Shown piece after piece: positions 43,905-53,469 of a stretch of DNA of 64,000 nt (position 1 is the stretch's first letter; each line of letters begins with the position of its first letter). A program made the translations under genes and the position numbers. Source of the stretch: Glaciecola sp965660625 (GTDB lineage: Bacteria > Pseudomonadota > Gammaproteobacteria > Enterobacterales > Alteromonadaceae); NCBI GenBank assembly GCA_965660625.1, contig CBFIAR010000010.1, forward strand, positions 49,490 to 113,489. Direction: 5' to 3'. The notes below the pieces were generated by a model. That model saw only the letters and a program-made list of their open reading frames with translations, ran no database searches and was not told the DNA's origin.

Positions 43905-44345
43905 GAATTATCCTATATTTGTTTCTGCATAGGCATGCTTGCAACCTATACTTTAATTCTCATTAAGCGAAAACGACAGATGATTAATGAACTTTACGCC
44001 GTTTTTATAGAATAAAATACGATTTGAATGTTCATTGTTCTTAGCTGGTATCGGCAAAGAATCAACTCTCTCGACTTGTTAGGTGTATTGTAGAGTAAAT
44101 TTTGAAATTTACCAATATTTACTTCTAGACGTCTAAAAGTCTACTGTCGATGTTTGTTTTACGGTCTTCGGCCTAATTTGGATTTTATGAAATAGCACTT
44201 AGTCGAAAAAATGAATGCAGAAAAGCCGAATAATGATTGAACAAAGCGACCTACTGTATAAGAATACGCGCACTATTTTAAAATACCCTGTATTTGCTAG
44301 GGTAGTCTCAAACGCAACAAGTAATTGAAGTTTCTAGGAGAGCTC
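43905..44345. other. Divergent metK-tkt control region
   Basis: This 441-bp region has no gene. The metK promoter and MetJ boxes (44087-44142) lie in the middle, so the first about 180 bp upstream of metK are presumably its untranslated leader; I saw no recognisable SAM riboswitch in it. On the tkt side no promoter hexamers are compelling, although TTGAAC near 44236 is a candidate -35. Confidence 0.5.
44087..44142 (-). promoter_or_regulatory. metK promoter with MetJ operator
   Basis: On the minus strand TTGGTA (44115-44110) and TACAAT (44092-44087) are separated by exactly 17 bp. Directly upstream are in-phase octamers: AGACGTCT at 44127-44134 (perfect met-box), AAAAGTCT at 44135-44142 (6 of 8) and TTACTTCT at 44119-44126 (5 of 8), quoted on the plus strand. 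Tandem boxes by a metK promoter are the expected MetJ arrangement. Confidence 0.75.
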
Positions 44346-46340
44346 ATGCCATCACGTCGTCATCTAGCCAACGCCATCCGTGCGTTAAGTATGGACGCTG
44401 TTCAAAAAGCGAAGTCCGGTCACCCTGGCGCACCAATGGGAATGGCAGATATTGCTCAAGTATTGTGGACAGACTTTATGTCACACAATCCACAAAACCC
44501 GAATTGGGCAAACAGAGATCGGTTTGTACTGTCGAACGGTCATGGTTCAATGTTGCTTTATTCATTGTTGCATCTAACAGGCTACGAACTGCCCATTAAC
44601 GAATTAAAACAATTCCGTCAACTGCATTCAAAAACACCGGGCCATCCTGAATATGGTTATGCGCCGGGTGTTGAAACAACAACTGGCCCATTGGGACAAG
44701 GTATTACTAACGCTGTTGGTATGGCGATAGCTGAAAAAGTACTGGGTGCACAATTTAACCGCGATAAGTTTGCAGTTGTTGATCATCATACCTATACCTT
44801 TTTAGGCGATGGTTGTCTCATGGAAGGCATATCACATGAAGCCTGCTCACTTGCCGGTACTTTAGGTTTGGGTAAGCTAGTGGCGTTTTGGGATGACAAC
44901 GGCATTTCCATTGACGGTGAAGTGGAGGGTTGGTTTAGCGATGACACACCTAAACGCTTTGAGTCCTACGGTTGGCAAGTGATCAGTGGCGTTGATGGCC
45001 ATGATCCTAAGCAAATAAGTGCGGCTATTGAGAAAGCAAAAGCGGATACAGCGCGGCCAAGCTTGATATGCTGCAAAACAGTGATCGGTTTTGGTTCACC
45101 GAACAAACAAGGCAAAGAAGATTGTCATGGTGCACCATTAGGTGATGCTGAAATTGAACTGGTAAGAAAAGAGCTGGATTGGCCGTACGCGCCATTTGAA
45201 ATTCCTGCTGACGTTTATGCGGGTTGGGATGCAAAAGAAAAGGGCGCGTCAGATGAAGCAGCTTGGGAAGCGCTATTTGCTGATTATCAACAGGCTTATC
45301 CTGAGTTAGCTGCAGAGTTTGTTCGCCGAAAAAACAATTCATTACCAGAATCATGGCGTCATGAATCAGCTAAGTACATCCGAAGCTTACAAGATAATCC
45401 TGAAAATATTGCAACGCGCAAAGCATCACAAAACGCACTTAACGCATTTGGCCCCTTACTGCCTGAATTATTAGGTGGCTCTGCGGATCTTGCCGGTTCA
45501 AACTTGACTATTTGGTCAGGTAGTAAAGGTGTTAGTAAAGATGATGCATCGGGCAACTACTTATATTACGGTGTCCGTGAATTTGGTATGTCAGCAATGA
45601 TGAATGGGATTACTCTATACGGCGGCTTTAAAGCTTACGGCGCAACCTTCTTAATGTTCATGGAATATGCTCGTAATGCCGTAAGAATGGCCGCGCTGAT
45701 GAAACAGCCCTGTATCTTTGTTTACACGCATGACTCAATTGGCTTGGGTGAAGATGGGCCAACGCATCAGCCGGTAGAACAAGTTGTTTCATTGCGAGCA
45801 ACACCGAACTTAGATAACTGGCGCCCATGCGACCAAGTGGAGTCGGCGATTGCTTGGAAAGCAGCAATTGAAAGAACAGATGGCCCCACCACCTTGATAT
45901 TTACTCGTCAAGGTTTACCGCAGCAACACAGAAATGCTCAGCAGTTGAGTGACGCAGAACGTGGTGGTTATGTGCTAGTTGATAGCGACTCGACGCCACA
46001 AATTATTTTAATTGCGACAGGTTCTGAAGTGTATTTGGCGGTTGAAGCTGCGACTAAACTTAACGCTGAAGGTATACCAACGCGCGTCGTATCTATGCCC
46101 TGCACTGACTTGTTTGATCGCCAATCAACGGAATACAAAGAAAGCGTATTACCAAGAACCATTACCAAACGCGTCGCAGTTGAAGCACTTGCTAAAGACA
46201 CTTGGTATAAATATGTCGGTTTGGATGGTGCGGTTGTCGGCATGGATACTTTTGGTGAATCGGCGCCAGCTGGCGATTTGTTCGCTCACTTTAACATCAC
46301 GGCTGACGCTGTTTATAATCTTGCTAAAGGATTGAAATAA
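44346..46340 (+). CDS. tkt: Transketolase
   Basis: The ATG at 44346 follows AGGAG with five-base spacing. The 664-residue protein is a complete transketolase: HPGAPMGMADIAQVLW, the thiamine-diphosphate site GDGCLMEGISHEA with the DDNGISIDG segment, the pyrimidine domain with FVYTHDSIGLGEDGPTHQPV and a C-terminal FGESAPAGDLF. It moves two-carbon units in the pentose phosphate pathway. It begins the tkt-epd-pgk-aldolase cluster, an order also known from E. coli with a different aldolase class. Confidence 0.98.
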   Translation: MPSRRHLANAIRALSMDAVQKAKSGHPGAPMGMADIAQVLWTDFMSHNPQNPNWANRDRFVLSNGHGSMLLYSLLHLTGYELPINELKQFRQLHSKTPGHPEYGYAPGVETTTGPLGQGITNAVGMAIAEKVLGAQFNRDKFAVVDHHTYTFLGDGCLMEGISHEACSLAGTLGLGKLVAFWDDNGISIDGEVEGWFSDDTPKRFESYGWQVISGVDGHDPKQISAAIEKAKADTARPSLICCKTVIGFGSPNKQGKEDCHGAPLGDAEIELVRKELDWPYAPFEIPADVYAGWDAKEKGASDEAAWEALFADYQQAYPELAAEFVRRKNNSLPESWRHESAKYIRSLQDNPENIATRKASQNALNAFGPLLPELLGGSADLAGSNLTIWSGSKGVSKDDASGNYLYYGVREFGMSAMMNGITLYGGFKAYGATFLMFMEYARNAVRMAALMKQPCIFVYTHDSIGLGEDGPTHQPVEQVVSLRATPNLDNWRPCDQVESAIAWKAAIERTDGPTTLIFTRQGLPQQHRNAQQLSDAERGGYVLVDSDSTPQIILIATGSEVYLAVEAATKLNAEGIPTRVVSMPCTDLFDRQSTEYKESVLPRTITKRVAVEALAKDTWYKYVGLDGAVVGMDTFGESAPAGDLFAHFNITADAVYNLAKGLK

Positions 46341-46387
46341 GGTTTGAGAACCAAGGCTAGTTTGCTTGCAACAACGAGCGCAGTGTA

Positions 46388-47401
46388 ATGCTGCGTATTG
46401 CGATAAATGGTTTCGGTCGTATTGGCCGAAACGTCTTGCGTGCGCTCTACGAGTCTGGACGTAATGACCAAATTCAAGTTGTCGCTATTAATGAAATTGC
46501 TTCTCCAGAGGGCGTGGCACATCTTCTCAAATACGACACTGCCCATGGCCGTTTTAAAGGCACTGTCGACTACACCGATCAATGTTTAATCGTAAATGGT
46601 GATAAAATTCCACTATTTCAAAAGAACAACATTGAAGAGCTTTCATGGTCAACGGTCAATGTTGATATTGTTTTAGAGTGTACAGGCATATTTAGCTCAA
46701 GAGAATCGGCCGAGCAACACATTGATAATGGGGCACGGAAAGTCTTATTTTCGCAGCCGTGTGGACAAGATATGGATGCGACAATTGTGTTCGGCATCAA
46801 TCATAATACCTTGAAACCGAGTGATGTGATTGTGTCCAATGGTTCATGCACGACCAATTGCATTGTGCCTATCATCCAAGTTTTAGACGAAGCCTTCGGT
46901 GTCGAAAGCGGCACCATTACGACGATTCATTCATCGATGAATGACCAACAGGTAATTGATGCTTATCATCCCGACCTTCGTCGAACCCGCGCAGCAAGCC
47001 AATCCATTATTCCTGTAGATACGCGTTTGCACGTAGGCATTGAAAGAATTTTACCGCGTTTTGCAGGTAAGTTTGAAGCTATTGCCGTGCGAGTGCCAAC
47101 GATTAATGTCACTGCGATGGACTTGAGTGTGACGGTGCGCGATAAAGTGACGGTTCGGGACGTGAATGCTGTGTTGAAAAATAGTGCGCATGGTAAGCTA
47201 AAGCGCATCATCGACTACACCGAAGAGCCTCTGGTATCGGTAGACTTTAATCACGACCCACATTCTTCTATCGTTGATGGCACGCAAACGCGCGTAAGCC
47301 ATAAACAGCTAGTGAAAACATTAGTTTGGTGCGACAACGAGTGGGGCTTTGCAAATCGTATGCTCGATACTGCCCTACATATGCATCAACTTGACAGCTA
47401 A
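46388..47401 (+). CDS. epd: D-erythrose-4-phosphate dehydrogenase
   Basis: This 337-residue protein is of the GAPDH family (INGFGRIGRNVLRAL, catalytic C154 in NGSCTTNCIVPII). Features of Epd rather than GapA are the insertion-like QIQVVAINEIASPEGVAHLLKYD and the HSSMNDQQVIDAYHPDLRRTRAA segment, plus the position between tkt and pgk. Epd oxidises erythrose 4-phosphate to 4-phosphoerythronate for pyridoxal phosphate synthesis. The ribosome-binding site is weak. It follows tkt by 47 bp. Confidence 0.94.
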   Translation: MLRIAINGFGRIGRNVLRALYESGRNDQIQVVAINEIASPEGVAHLLKYDTAHGRFKGTVDYTDQCLIVNGDKIPLFQKNNIEELSWSTVNVDIVLECTGIFSSRESAEQHIDNGARKVLFSQPCGQDMDATIVFGINHNTLKPSDVIVSNGSCTTNCIVPIIQVLDEAFGVESGTITTIHSSMNDQQVIDAYHPDLRRTRAASQSIIPVDTRLHVGIERILPRFAGKFEAIAVRVPTINVTAMDLSVTVRDKVTVRDVNAVLKNSAHGKLKRIIDYTEEPLVSVDFNHDPHSSIVDGTQTRVSHKQLVKTLVWCDNEWGFANRMLDTALHMHQLDS

Positions 47402-47429
47402 TTTTTAAAAGATCTGAAAGGAAAAGGGT

Positions 47430-48599
47430 ATGACTATTCGTAAAATGCAAGACCTAGACTTACAAGGGAAGCGCGTGCTAATCAGACAAGATTTGAACGT
47501 ACCAGTAAAAGACGGCATGGTGACCTCTGACGCTCGTATTCGTGCCTCACTGCCCACCATAAAGCTCGCTTTGGAAAAAGGCGCAACGCTCATGTTGATG
47601 TCACATCTGGGTCGCCCTACAGAAGGTGAATCGGAGCCTGCTTTCTCATTGCAGCCAGTCGTAGATTATTTAAATAAAGCGCTTGATGGCGGCGTGGTGC
47701 TAGCTACCGATTATCTGAATGGATTTGATGTATCGACAGCAAAGGTTACCGTGCTTGAAAATGTGCGTTTTAACCAGGGCGAGAAGAGTGATGATGAAAC
47801 CTTAGCCAAACAATACGCCGCTTTATGTGACGTATTTGTAATGGACGCGTTTGGGACTGCGCACAGAGCTCAAGCATCCACTCATGGTGTGGCTAAATTC
47901 GCGGATGAAGCCTGCGCTGGACCCTTGTTATCAGCAGAACTTGAAGCCTTAGGTAAAGCATTGGACAACCCCGCGAGACCCCTTGTTGCGATAGTGGGTG
48001 GCTCAAAAGTATCGACCAAATTAACGGTACTTGAATCCTTGGCCAGTAAAGTAGATCAGCTTATTGTGGGTGGCGGTATCGCAAATACATTTATTGCTGC
48101 ACAAGGATACAACGTCGGTAAATCGCTGTTTGAAGAAAGCCTTATTCCAGAAGCAAAAAGACTTATGCAGGCTGCTAAAGATAACAATGGTGAAATTCCT
48201 GTTCCAACTGATGTGGTGACGGGCACGGAGTTTTCCGAGTTAACACCAGCGACGCTTAAAGCAGTCGACAAGGTTGATGATGCCGATATGATATTCGACA
48301 TTGGACCGGAGACAGCAAAAGCCTTAGCGGCAATTATTAAGCAGGCTGGCACGATTGTATGGAATGGTCCGGTCGGCGTGTTTGAATTTGATCAATTTGG
48401 TGAAGGAACCAGAGTATTAGCAATGGCGATTGCCGATAGCGATGCTTTTTCTATTGCTGGTGGTGGCGACACACTCGCTGCTGTTGATAAATACGGAATT
48501 GAAGACAAAGTGTCTTATATTTCAACCGGTGGCGGTGCATTTTTAGAGTTTTTAGAAGGTAAAACGCTACCGGCAGTGGCTATTTTAGATAGAGATTAA
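47430..48599 (+). CDS. pgk: Phosphoglycerate kinase
   Basis: Pgk transfers phosphate between 1,3-bisphosphoglycerate and ADP in glycolysis. The 389-residue enzyme has the N-terminal RVLIRQDLNVPV, LMSHLGRPTEG, VLENVRFNQGEK, the hinge VGGSKVSTKLTVLESL and the nucleotide site WNGPVGVFE plus GGGDTLAAVDKYG. AAAGGAAAAGGG precedes the ATG and epd lies 28 bp upstream, so the genes are cotranscribed. Confidence 0.98.
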   Translation: MTIRKMQDLDLQGKRVLIRQDLNVPVKDGMVTSDARIRASLPTIKLALEKGATLMLMSHLGRPTEGESEPAFSLQPVVDYLNKALDGGVVLATDYLNGFDVSTAKVTVLENVRFNQGEKSDDETLAKQYAALCDVFVMDAFGTAHRAQASTHGVAKFADEACAGPLLSAELEALGKALDNPARPLVAIVGGSKVSTKLTVLESLASKVDQLIVGGGIANTFIAAQGYNVGKSLFEESLIPEAKRLMQAAKDNNGEIPVPTDVVTGTEFSELTPATLKAVDKVDDADMIFDIGPETAKALAAIIKQAGTIVWNGPVGVFEFDQFGEGTRVLAMAIADSDAFSIAGGGDTLAAVDKYGIEDKVSYISTGGGAFLEFLEGKTLPAVAILDRD

Positions 48600-48755
48600 A
48601 AGGCTATTTACTCGTTTAAAAGCCTTGCTAGCTGGTTAATCAGAAGTGGAAAGGCCTATAAAATCAAGCTAACATAGCGGTGAGCAGATAAACAAACCAT
48701 CATATGGGCTAGTGACGAGCTACAAAGAGCTCAACAATACGAAAAGGAGCGTTGG

Positions 48756-49655
48756 ATGACAACTCAAGCACAACAAGACATGTTGGCAAAAGTAAAAAAT
48801 GAAGTTGGCTTTATTGCCGCATTGGACCAAAGTGGTGGGAGCACGCCGAAAGCGCTTAAGCTTTATGGTGTTGACGAGTCGGCTTATTCCAATGACGAAG
48901 AAATGTTTACTTGCGTACACCAAATGCGCACTCGTATCATGACTAGCCCAGCATTTAACGGTGAGCGCGTATTGGGTGCAATTTTATTCGAGAATACCTT
49001 GGATCGTGATGTTGCAGGTTTATCCAGCGCACATTATTTATGGCAACAAAAACATGTGGTGCCGTTCTTAAAAGTAGATAAAGGTTTAGAGGACGAAGTA
49101 AACGGCGTTCAGTTAATGAAGCCAATTTCTGGTTTAGAGGACTTGCTGGCAAAAGCGAACGCACAAGACGTGTTTGGAACAAAAATGCGTTCTGTAGTGA
49201 AACTAGCGAATGAAGCTGGCATCAATGCTTTGGTTGCACAGCAGTTTACTGTTGGGAAGCAAATTTTAGCTGCGGGTTTAGTGCCTATTATCGAACCGGA
49301 AGTGGACATCAATAGCCCAGAAAAAGGGAAGGCTGAAGCATTGTTAAAAGCGGCCATATTAGCGGAACTCGATACTTTGTCTGCTGACCAACACGTGATG
49401 CTAAAGCTCACATTACCGGAGTCAGCAAACTTTTATAAGGAATGCATTGAGCATCCCAAAGTGATTAAGGTTGTTGCACTTTCTGGTGGTTATTCTCGCG
49501 ATGTGGCTAATCAGAAGTTAAGCGAAAATAACGGCATGATTGCGAGCTTTTCACGTGCTTTAACTGAAGGTGTGTCTTTTCAGCAGTCGGATGAAGAATT
49601 TAATCAAACCTTAGATACAGCGATTGATGATATTTATCAAGCATCAAAAACGTAA
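48756..49655 (+). CDS. Class I fructose-bisphosphate aldolase
   Basis: This 299-residue protein is a Schiff-base (class I) aldolase: AALDQSGGSTPKAL near the start, GAILFENTLDRDV, PFLKVDKGL, LVPIIEPEVDI, the lysine strand HVMLKLTLPE and the phosphate-binding VVALSGGYSRDVA. It splits fructose 1,6-bisphosphate into triose phosphates. In many gammaproteobacteria the gene after pgk is the metal-dependent class II fbaA, so class I here is a non-homologous replacement at the same place. AAAGGAGC precedes the ATG; the 156-bp gap from pgk may hold its own promoter. Confidence 0.94.
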   Translation: MTTQAQQDMLAKVKNEVGFIAALDQSGGSTPKALKLYGVDESAYSNDEEMFTCVHQMRTRIMTSPAFNGERVLGAILFENTLDRDVAGLSSAHYLWQQKHVVPFLKVDKGLEDEVNGVQLMKPISGLEDLLAKANAQDVFGTKMRSVVKLANEAGINALVAQQFTVGKQILAAGLVPIIEPEVDINSPEKGKAEALLKAAILAELDTLSADQHVMLKLTLPESANFYKECIEHPKVIKVVALSGGYSRDVANQKLSENNGMIASFSRALTEGVSFQQSDEEFNQTLDTAIDDIYQASKT

Positions 49656-49698
49656 GCTAGGTGTCAACAAATTGATATTTTAGCGTCAATCAAAGAAC

Positions 49699-49726
49699 AG
49701 TCACTTTTTACCAAGTGACTTTTTTT
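49699..49726 (+). terminator. Rho-independent terminator after the aldolase gene
   Basis: AGTCACTT and AAGTGACT pair perfectly around TTTACC, followed by a T7 tract. It closes the tkt-epd-pgk-aldolase cluster. Confidence 0.9.
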
Positions 49727-49786
49727 GTACCTAAATTTATCCAATAAACCGCCAGAAAATCCATTGACCTATAGTCGCTAGGTACG

Positions 49787-51316
49787 TCATTTAATCCGAA
49801 TGCTCATACCCGTCGCTTCAATATATCGGTTTTCTTGTTGTAAGTCAGCCAACAACAGCGGTGACAAATCAAACCAGTTATCTGGAAAGTTGAGAATAAT
49901 TTTTTCCTCAACAACGTCCAGTCCAAATTCAGGCAATTGGCTTTCTTGTCGATTGATATTAAGTAAAATACCGAGCCTAAGTAAGACTAGTAATTTTAGA
50001 ACAACGGCTTCACTGTAGTTCACAAAAGCGGGTAATTCCGCAAGTTTGATTTTTTTTCTCTGGTAACGAACTAGGGCCGCAAGTAACTTCTGCTGTTCTT
50101 GGTTGAAACCAGGTAAGTCGCTCTGTTCGATAATATAACTAGAGTGGCGCTGCACGCCTCTAGAGTTGATTTGTAAGCCAACTTCGTGCAACAACGCTGA
50201 CCAACCTAGCAAATGTCGTAAGTCCCCCTTATCAATATCCCAGGTTTGTGCAGCTTGCTCATAAATCTTGATGCAGGTGGCCCACACTTTTTTGGCAAAG
50301 AGAGTGTCTACGTCGTAGCGTGTTGCTAAGCTCTGTGCAGTGCGCTCTCTTATATTTGTATTCGCCCCAGTTTCGTGTGCCTCATATAAGACACCCTCAC
50401 GCAAGGCTGCGCTGCTAACGGCCATAGCTTCTATATTCAAACTGCGAAAAATTGCAATGAGGATACTCAGGCCGGCAGCAAATACTTGCTTTCTATCCTC
50501 TGTTAAGCCTGGCAGGGTTAAGTTGTCAGAGTGGCCGCATTCACAACAGGCCTGTATTAAATCGTTCATCCCTGTTTTGGTTATCGCTACATCGCTTTGG
50601 CTTTGGGCTTGCGCTGTCAATACTGAGCATATTGAACGAATTGTACCCGATGCGCCAATGTTCGTTTCCCAGTTGTAGCGTTTTAAGTTACCGACAACTA
50701 ATTCAATTTCTTGTCTCGCTCCGGTGATGGCTGCTTGAAACGCTTTTTTTGTCAATGTACCGTCAGCAAAGTAGCGTTGCTGATAGCTTACACAGCCCAT
50801 CTGTACACTTTTACACATTGCAGGTAGTAAGTGCTCACCAACAGCAAACTCCGTTGAGCCTCCACCAATGTCCACGACCAACCGATTACCCTCGGATTGG
50901 GTTGTGTTCGCTATGCCGGTGTAAATTAAACGCGCTTCTTCTGGGCCTGAAATGATCTCAATAGGATAGGGAAAGACCTTTCGGGCTTTGGATAAAAAGA
51001 TTTTAGCATTGCGTGCTTTTCGCAGAGTATGCGTAGCGACAACGCGAACATGCGAGGGGTCTAGCCCTTGCATACTTTCTGCCATACTTTGTAACGTTGT
51101 TAGGCCTCGCTCCATCGCTTCGTCGGAAAGAATATATTTTTCATTTAAACCTTCAGCCAATCTTACTTTGTTTTTTATTTTTTGTACGGTCTGCAGCGAA
51201 CCGGCAACTACTCTAGCAATCACTAAATGAAAGCTATTAGAGCCAATATCCAAAGCAGCATAAAGAGTAATGTCACGAGTTTCGACATCTTCAAAAACGT
51301 TTTCTAAGGTTTGCAA
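49787..51316 (-). CDS. ppx: Exopolyphosphatase (Ppx/GppA family)
   Basis: This 509-residue protein has the Ppx/GppA ASKHA fold (AALDIGSNSFHLVIARV, VDIGGGSTEFAVGE, GASGTIRSI) plus the C-terminal HD-like helical domain (GWSALLHEVGLQIN). It releases phosphate from polyphosphate chains; a pppGpp phosphohydrolase role cannot be excluded. The TTG start directly follows the ppk stop codon (TAATTG), so translation is coupled to polyphosphate kinase, matching the classic ppk-ppx operon. Confidence 0.93.
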   Translation of the reverse strand: MQTLENVFEDVETRDITLYAALDIGSNSFHLVIARVVAGSLQTVQKIKNKVRLAEGLNEKYILSDEAMERGLTTLQSMAESMQGLDPSHVRVVATHTLRKARNAKIFLSKARKVFPYPIEIISGPEEARLIYTGIANTTQSEGNRLVVDIGGGSTEFAVGEHLLPAMCKSVQMGCVSYQQRYFADGTLTKKAFQAAITGARQEIELVVGNLKRYNWETNIGASGTIRSICSVLTAQAQSQSDVAITKTGMNDLIQACCECGHSDNLTLPGLTEDRKQVFAAGLSILIAIFRSLNIEAMAVSSAALREGVLYEAHETGANTNIRERTAQSLATRYDVDTLFAKKVWATCIKIYEQAAQTWDIDKGDLRHLLGWSALLHEVGLQINSRGVQRHSSYIIEQSDLPGFNQEQQKLLAALVRYQRKKIKLAELPAFVNYSEAVVLKLLVLLRLGILLNINRQESQLPEFGLDVVEEKIILNFPDNWFDLSPLLLADLQQENRYIEATGMSIRIK

Positions 51317-53386
51317 TTAAAGTGCTTCCTTTTTAGTGAGGTAGTTGTGTATCTCAATTTGTGAGCGCAGGTTTTTGCGGTTACCCCGTTTTACGTAATT
51401 GTTTATTTGGTGCTCATCTATCACTCGCGCTTTAAGGGTATCTTCGAATTGTAATTTCAAAAGGTCCTCAATCATTTTGATTGCGTCGGGGTCGTAAACA
51501 GGGCAACCCACTTCAATTCGATATTCCATGTTCCGAGTCATCCAATCGGCCGATGAAATATAAACGCGTTTATCGCCCCCGTTCTCAAATACCATAATAC
51601 GAGGATGCTCTAAGTAGCGGTCAACAATACTAATAACTTCAATATTTTCACTTAGGCCTTTTACACCAGGTATGAGTGAACACATACCGCGAATAATGGC
51701 TTTGATTTTAACGCCAGACTTACCGGCGTGATAGAGGTTATCAATTAACTCTTTATCAACTAGGTTATTTATTTTAAGCGTTATTTTACCCTCATGCCCT
51801 TCAGTAACACGCTGAATTTCTTGTCTAATTAACGACTGGATTTTGTTTCGTGCATTAATCGGAGAAAGCTGGAGATGCTGAAACTTCATCTTTTTATAAG
51901 GGTTTTGAATCATGTCAAATACTTGAATGCATTCTAAAGCGAGTTCTTGGTTGCAAGTAAACAAACTTAAGTCAGTGTATATTTTTGCTGTTTTTTCGTT
52001 GAAGTTACCCGTACCGAAATGCGAGTAATGTTTCATTAAACCGCGTTCCTCGCGTGATACGACACAAAGTTTACTGTGAATTTTGACATTAGGGTTGCCT
52101 AAAACCACCTTAATGCCAGCGTCAGTCATCCTTTTTGACCATGCAATGTTTGCTTCTTCATCAAAGCGCGCTCGCAACTCGACCACTACGGTTACGCTTT
52201 TGCCATTGTCTACTGCATCAATGAGTGAGTTGATAATGCGTGATTGCGAAGCAACGCGATAAATGTTGAGTCGAATATGCTTTACTTGCGGATCGAATGC
52301 TGCTTGACGAACAAATTCGGTGAAGTGCAGGAATTCATGGTATGGGTAATACAAAAGAATGTCTTTGCTAGCGATGGCTTGAAAAACAGTATCATGCGTA
52401 GAAAAAGCTTTATTCGATATTTCAGGTAAAGTCGGGTTTTCGAGATAGCTGCGACCCACATTAGGAAAGCCAATGAAGTCTTTAAAGTTGCGATAGTGGC
52501 CCGCGGTTTGAATTGTATCGGCGGATGAAATTCTTAAGCGTTTGCGTAAATCTTGAATCATATCATCGGGCATACCGTCGTCATGAATAATGCGGACAGG
52601 TTCGGCTATTAATCGCTGCTTCATGCCTTCCGACATTTTTTCTACGTAGCTTTCGTCAATTTCATCATTAATTGAGTATTCAGCGTCGCGCGTTATTTTA
52701 AATGAATAGGCGTCTGCTGAATCGAACTTTACAAAGCCAGTAAAAATGTCAGATAGACAGAGTTTAATGAGGTCATCAATCAAAATAATTTGTTTTTTCT
52801 TTTTGCTTTTTTCTGGTGGTATTACAATAAAGCGACTAATCGCGTTGGTGGGTATTTCCACCACGGCATACTTCGTGTTACGGCCTTCCCTACGCAGGGC
52901 TACATCGAGATAGACTGAACTGTCATTTAAACGTTGGATTAAGTGCCCTTTGCTATCAAGTAAGATAGGCGCTACATGCAGTAATACCTTACTTTTAAAG
53001 TACTTGCGCGCCCAAATAAGTTGACTTTCACTGAGCTCAGAATGTCTAAGAATGTGAATGTTGTATCTGCGTAAGGCGATAGTAATGTCGCGATGGATAG
53101 CATCAAAGCGTTTAGATAAATGATGCACTTTTTCTTGGATGCGTTTTAAAAGTGCTTCGAAAACGTTTGCTTGTTCTTCATTTCCATCGTTGTGAGAAAT
53201 AGTGATTTGCCGCTTCACGTCGGCAAAACGTACACGGTAAAATTCATCTAAGTTATTTGAATAAATGCCTAAAAAGCGAATGCGCTCTATGATGGGATTA
53301 TTTTCATCGGCGGCTTCTTGAAGAACTCGCTCGTTAAATGAAAGCCAGCTCAATTCTTTTGGGTAGTAAAGTTCGGTTTCGTTCAT
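51317..53386 (-). CDS. ppk: Polyphosphate kinase 1
   Basis: Ppk1 polymerises the gamma-phosphate of ATP into polyphosphate. The 689-residue enzyme shows the N domain (KELSWLSFNERVLQEA), the head domain, and the PLD-like catalytic halves with VKIHSKLCVV, HFGTGNFNEKTAKIYTDLSLF and YISSADWMTRNMEYRIEV. Length matches E. coli Ppk (688). An AAAGAG ribosome-binding site is near. It is transcribed first, with ppx after it, and stands beside a pst cluster, so phosphate storage and uptake genes are close together. Confidence 0.97.
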   Translation of the reverse strand: MNETELYYPKELSWLSFNERVLQEAADENNPIIERIRFLGIYSNNLDEFYRVRFADVKRQITISHNDGNEEQANVFEALLKRIQEKVHHLSKRFDAIHRDITIALRRYNIHILRHSELSESQLIWARKYFKSKVLLHVAPILLDSKGHLIQRLNDSSVYLDVALRREGRNTKYAVVEIPTNAISRFIVIPPEKSKKKKQIILIDDLIKLCLSDIFTGFVKFDSADAYSFKITRDAEYSINDEIDESYVEKMSEGMKQRLIAEPVRIIHDDGMPDDMIQDLRKRLRISSADTIQTAGHYRNFKDFIGFPNVGRSYLENPTLPEISNKAFSTHDTVFQAIASKDILLYYPYHEFLHFTEFVRQAAFDPQVKHIRLNIYRVASQSRIINSLIDAVDNGKSVTVVVELRARFDEEANIAWSKRMTDAGIKVVLGNPNVKIHSKLCVVSREERGLMKHYSHFGTGNFNEKTAKIYTDLSLFTCNQELALECIQVFDMIQNPYKKMKFQHLQLSPINARNKIQSLIRQEIQRVTEGHEGKITLKINNLVDKELIDNLYHAGKSGVKIKAIIRGMCSLIPGVKGLSENIEVISIVDRYLEHPRIMVFENGGDKRVYISSADWMTRNMEYRIEVGCPVYDPDAIKMIEDLLKLQFEDTLKARVIDEHQINNYVKRGNRKNLRSQIEIHNYLTKKEAL

Positions 53387-53469
53387 TTTTACTCTTTTAA
53401 TTCTAAGTCAGTCAAATAGCGGCGCTATACATCTCAATGCATCTTAATATCCAAATGTGACAAAAAGTG

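Noticed and set aside
43905..44086. SAM riboswitch in the metK leader
   Set aside because: I could not find a recognisable SAM-I or SAM-II type pattern; MetJ boxes provide the expected control in this group.
48597..48626. Inverted repeat AAAAGGCT/AGCCTT after pgk as a terminator
   Set aside because: The loop is long and no T-tract follows, so read-through into the aldolase gene is as likely.
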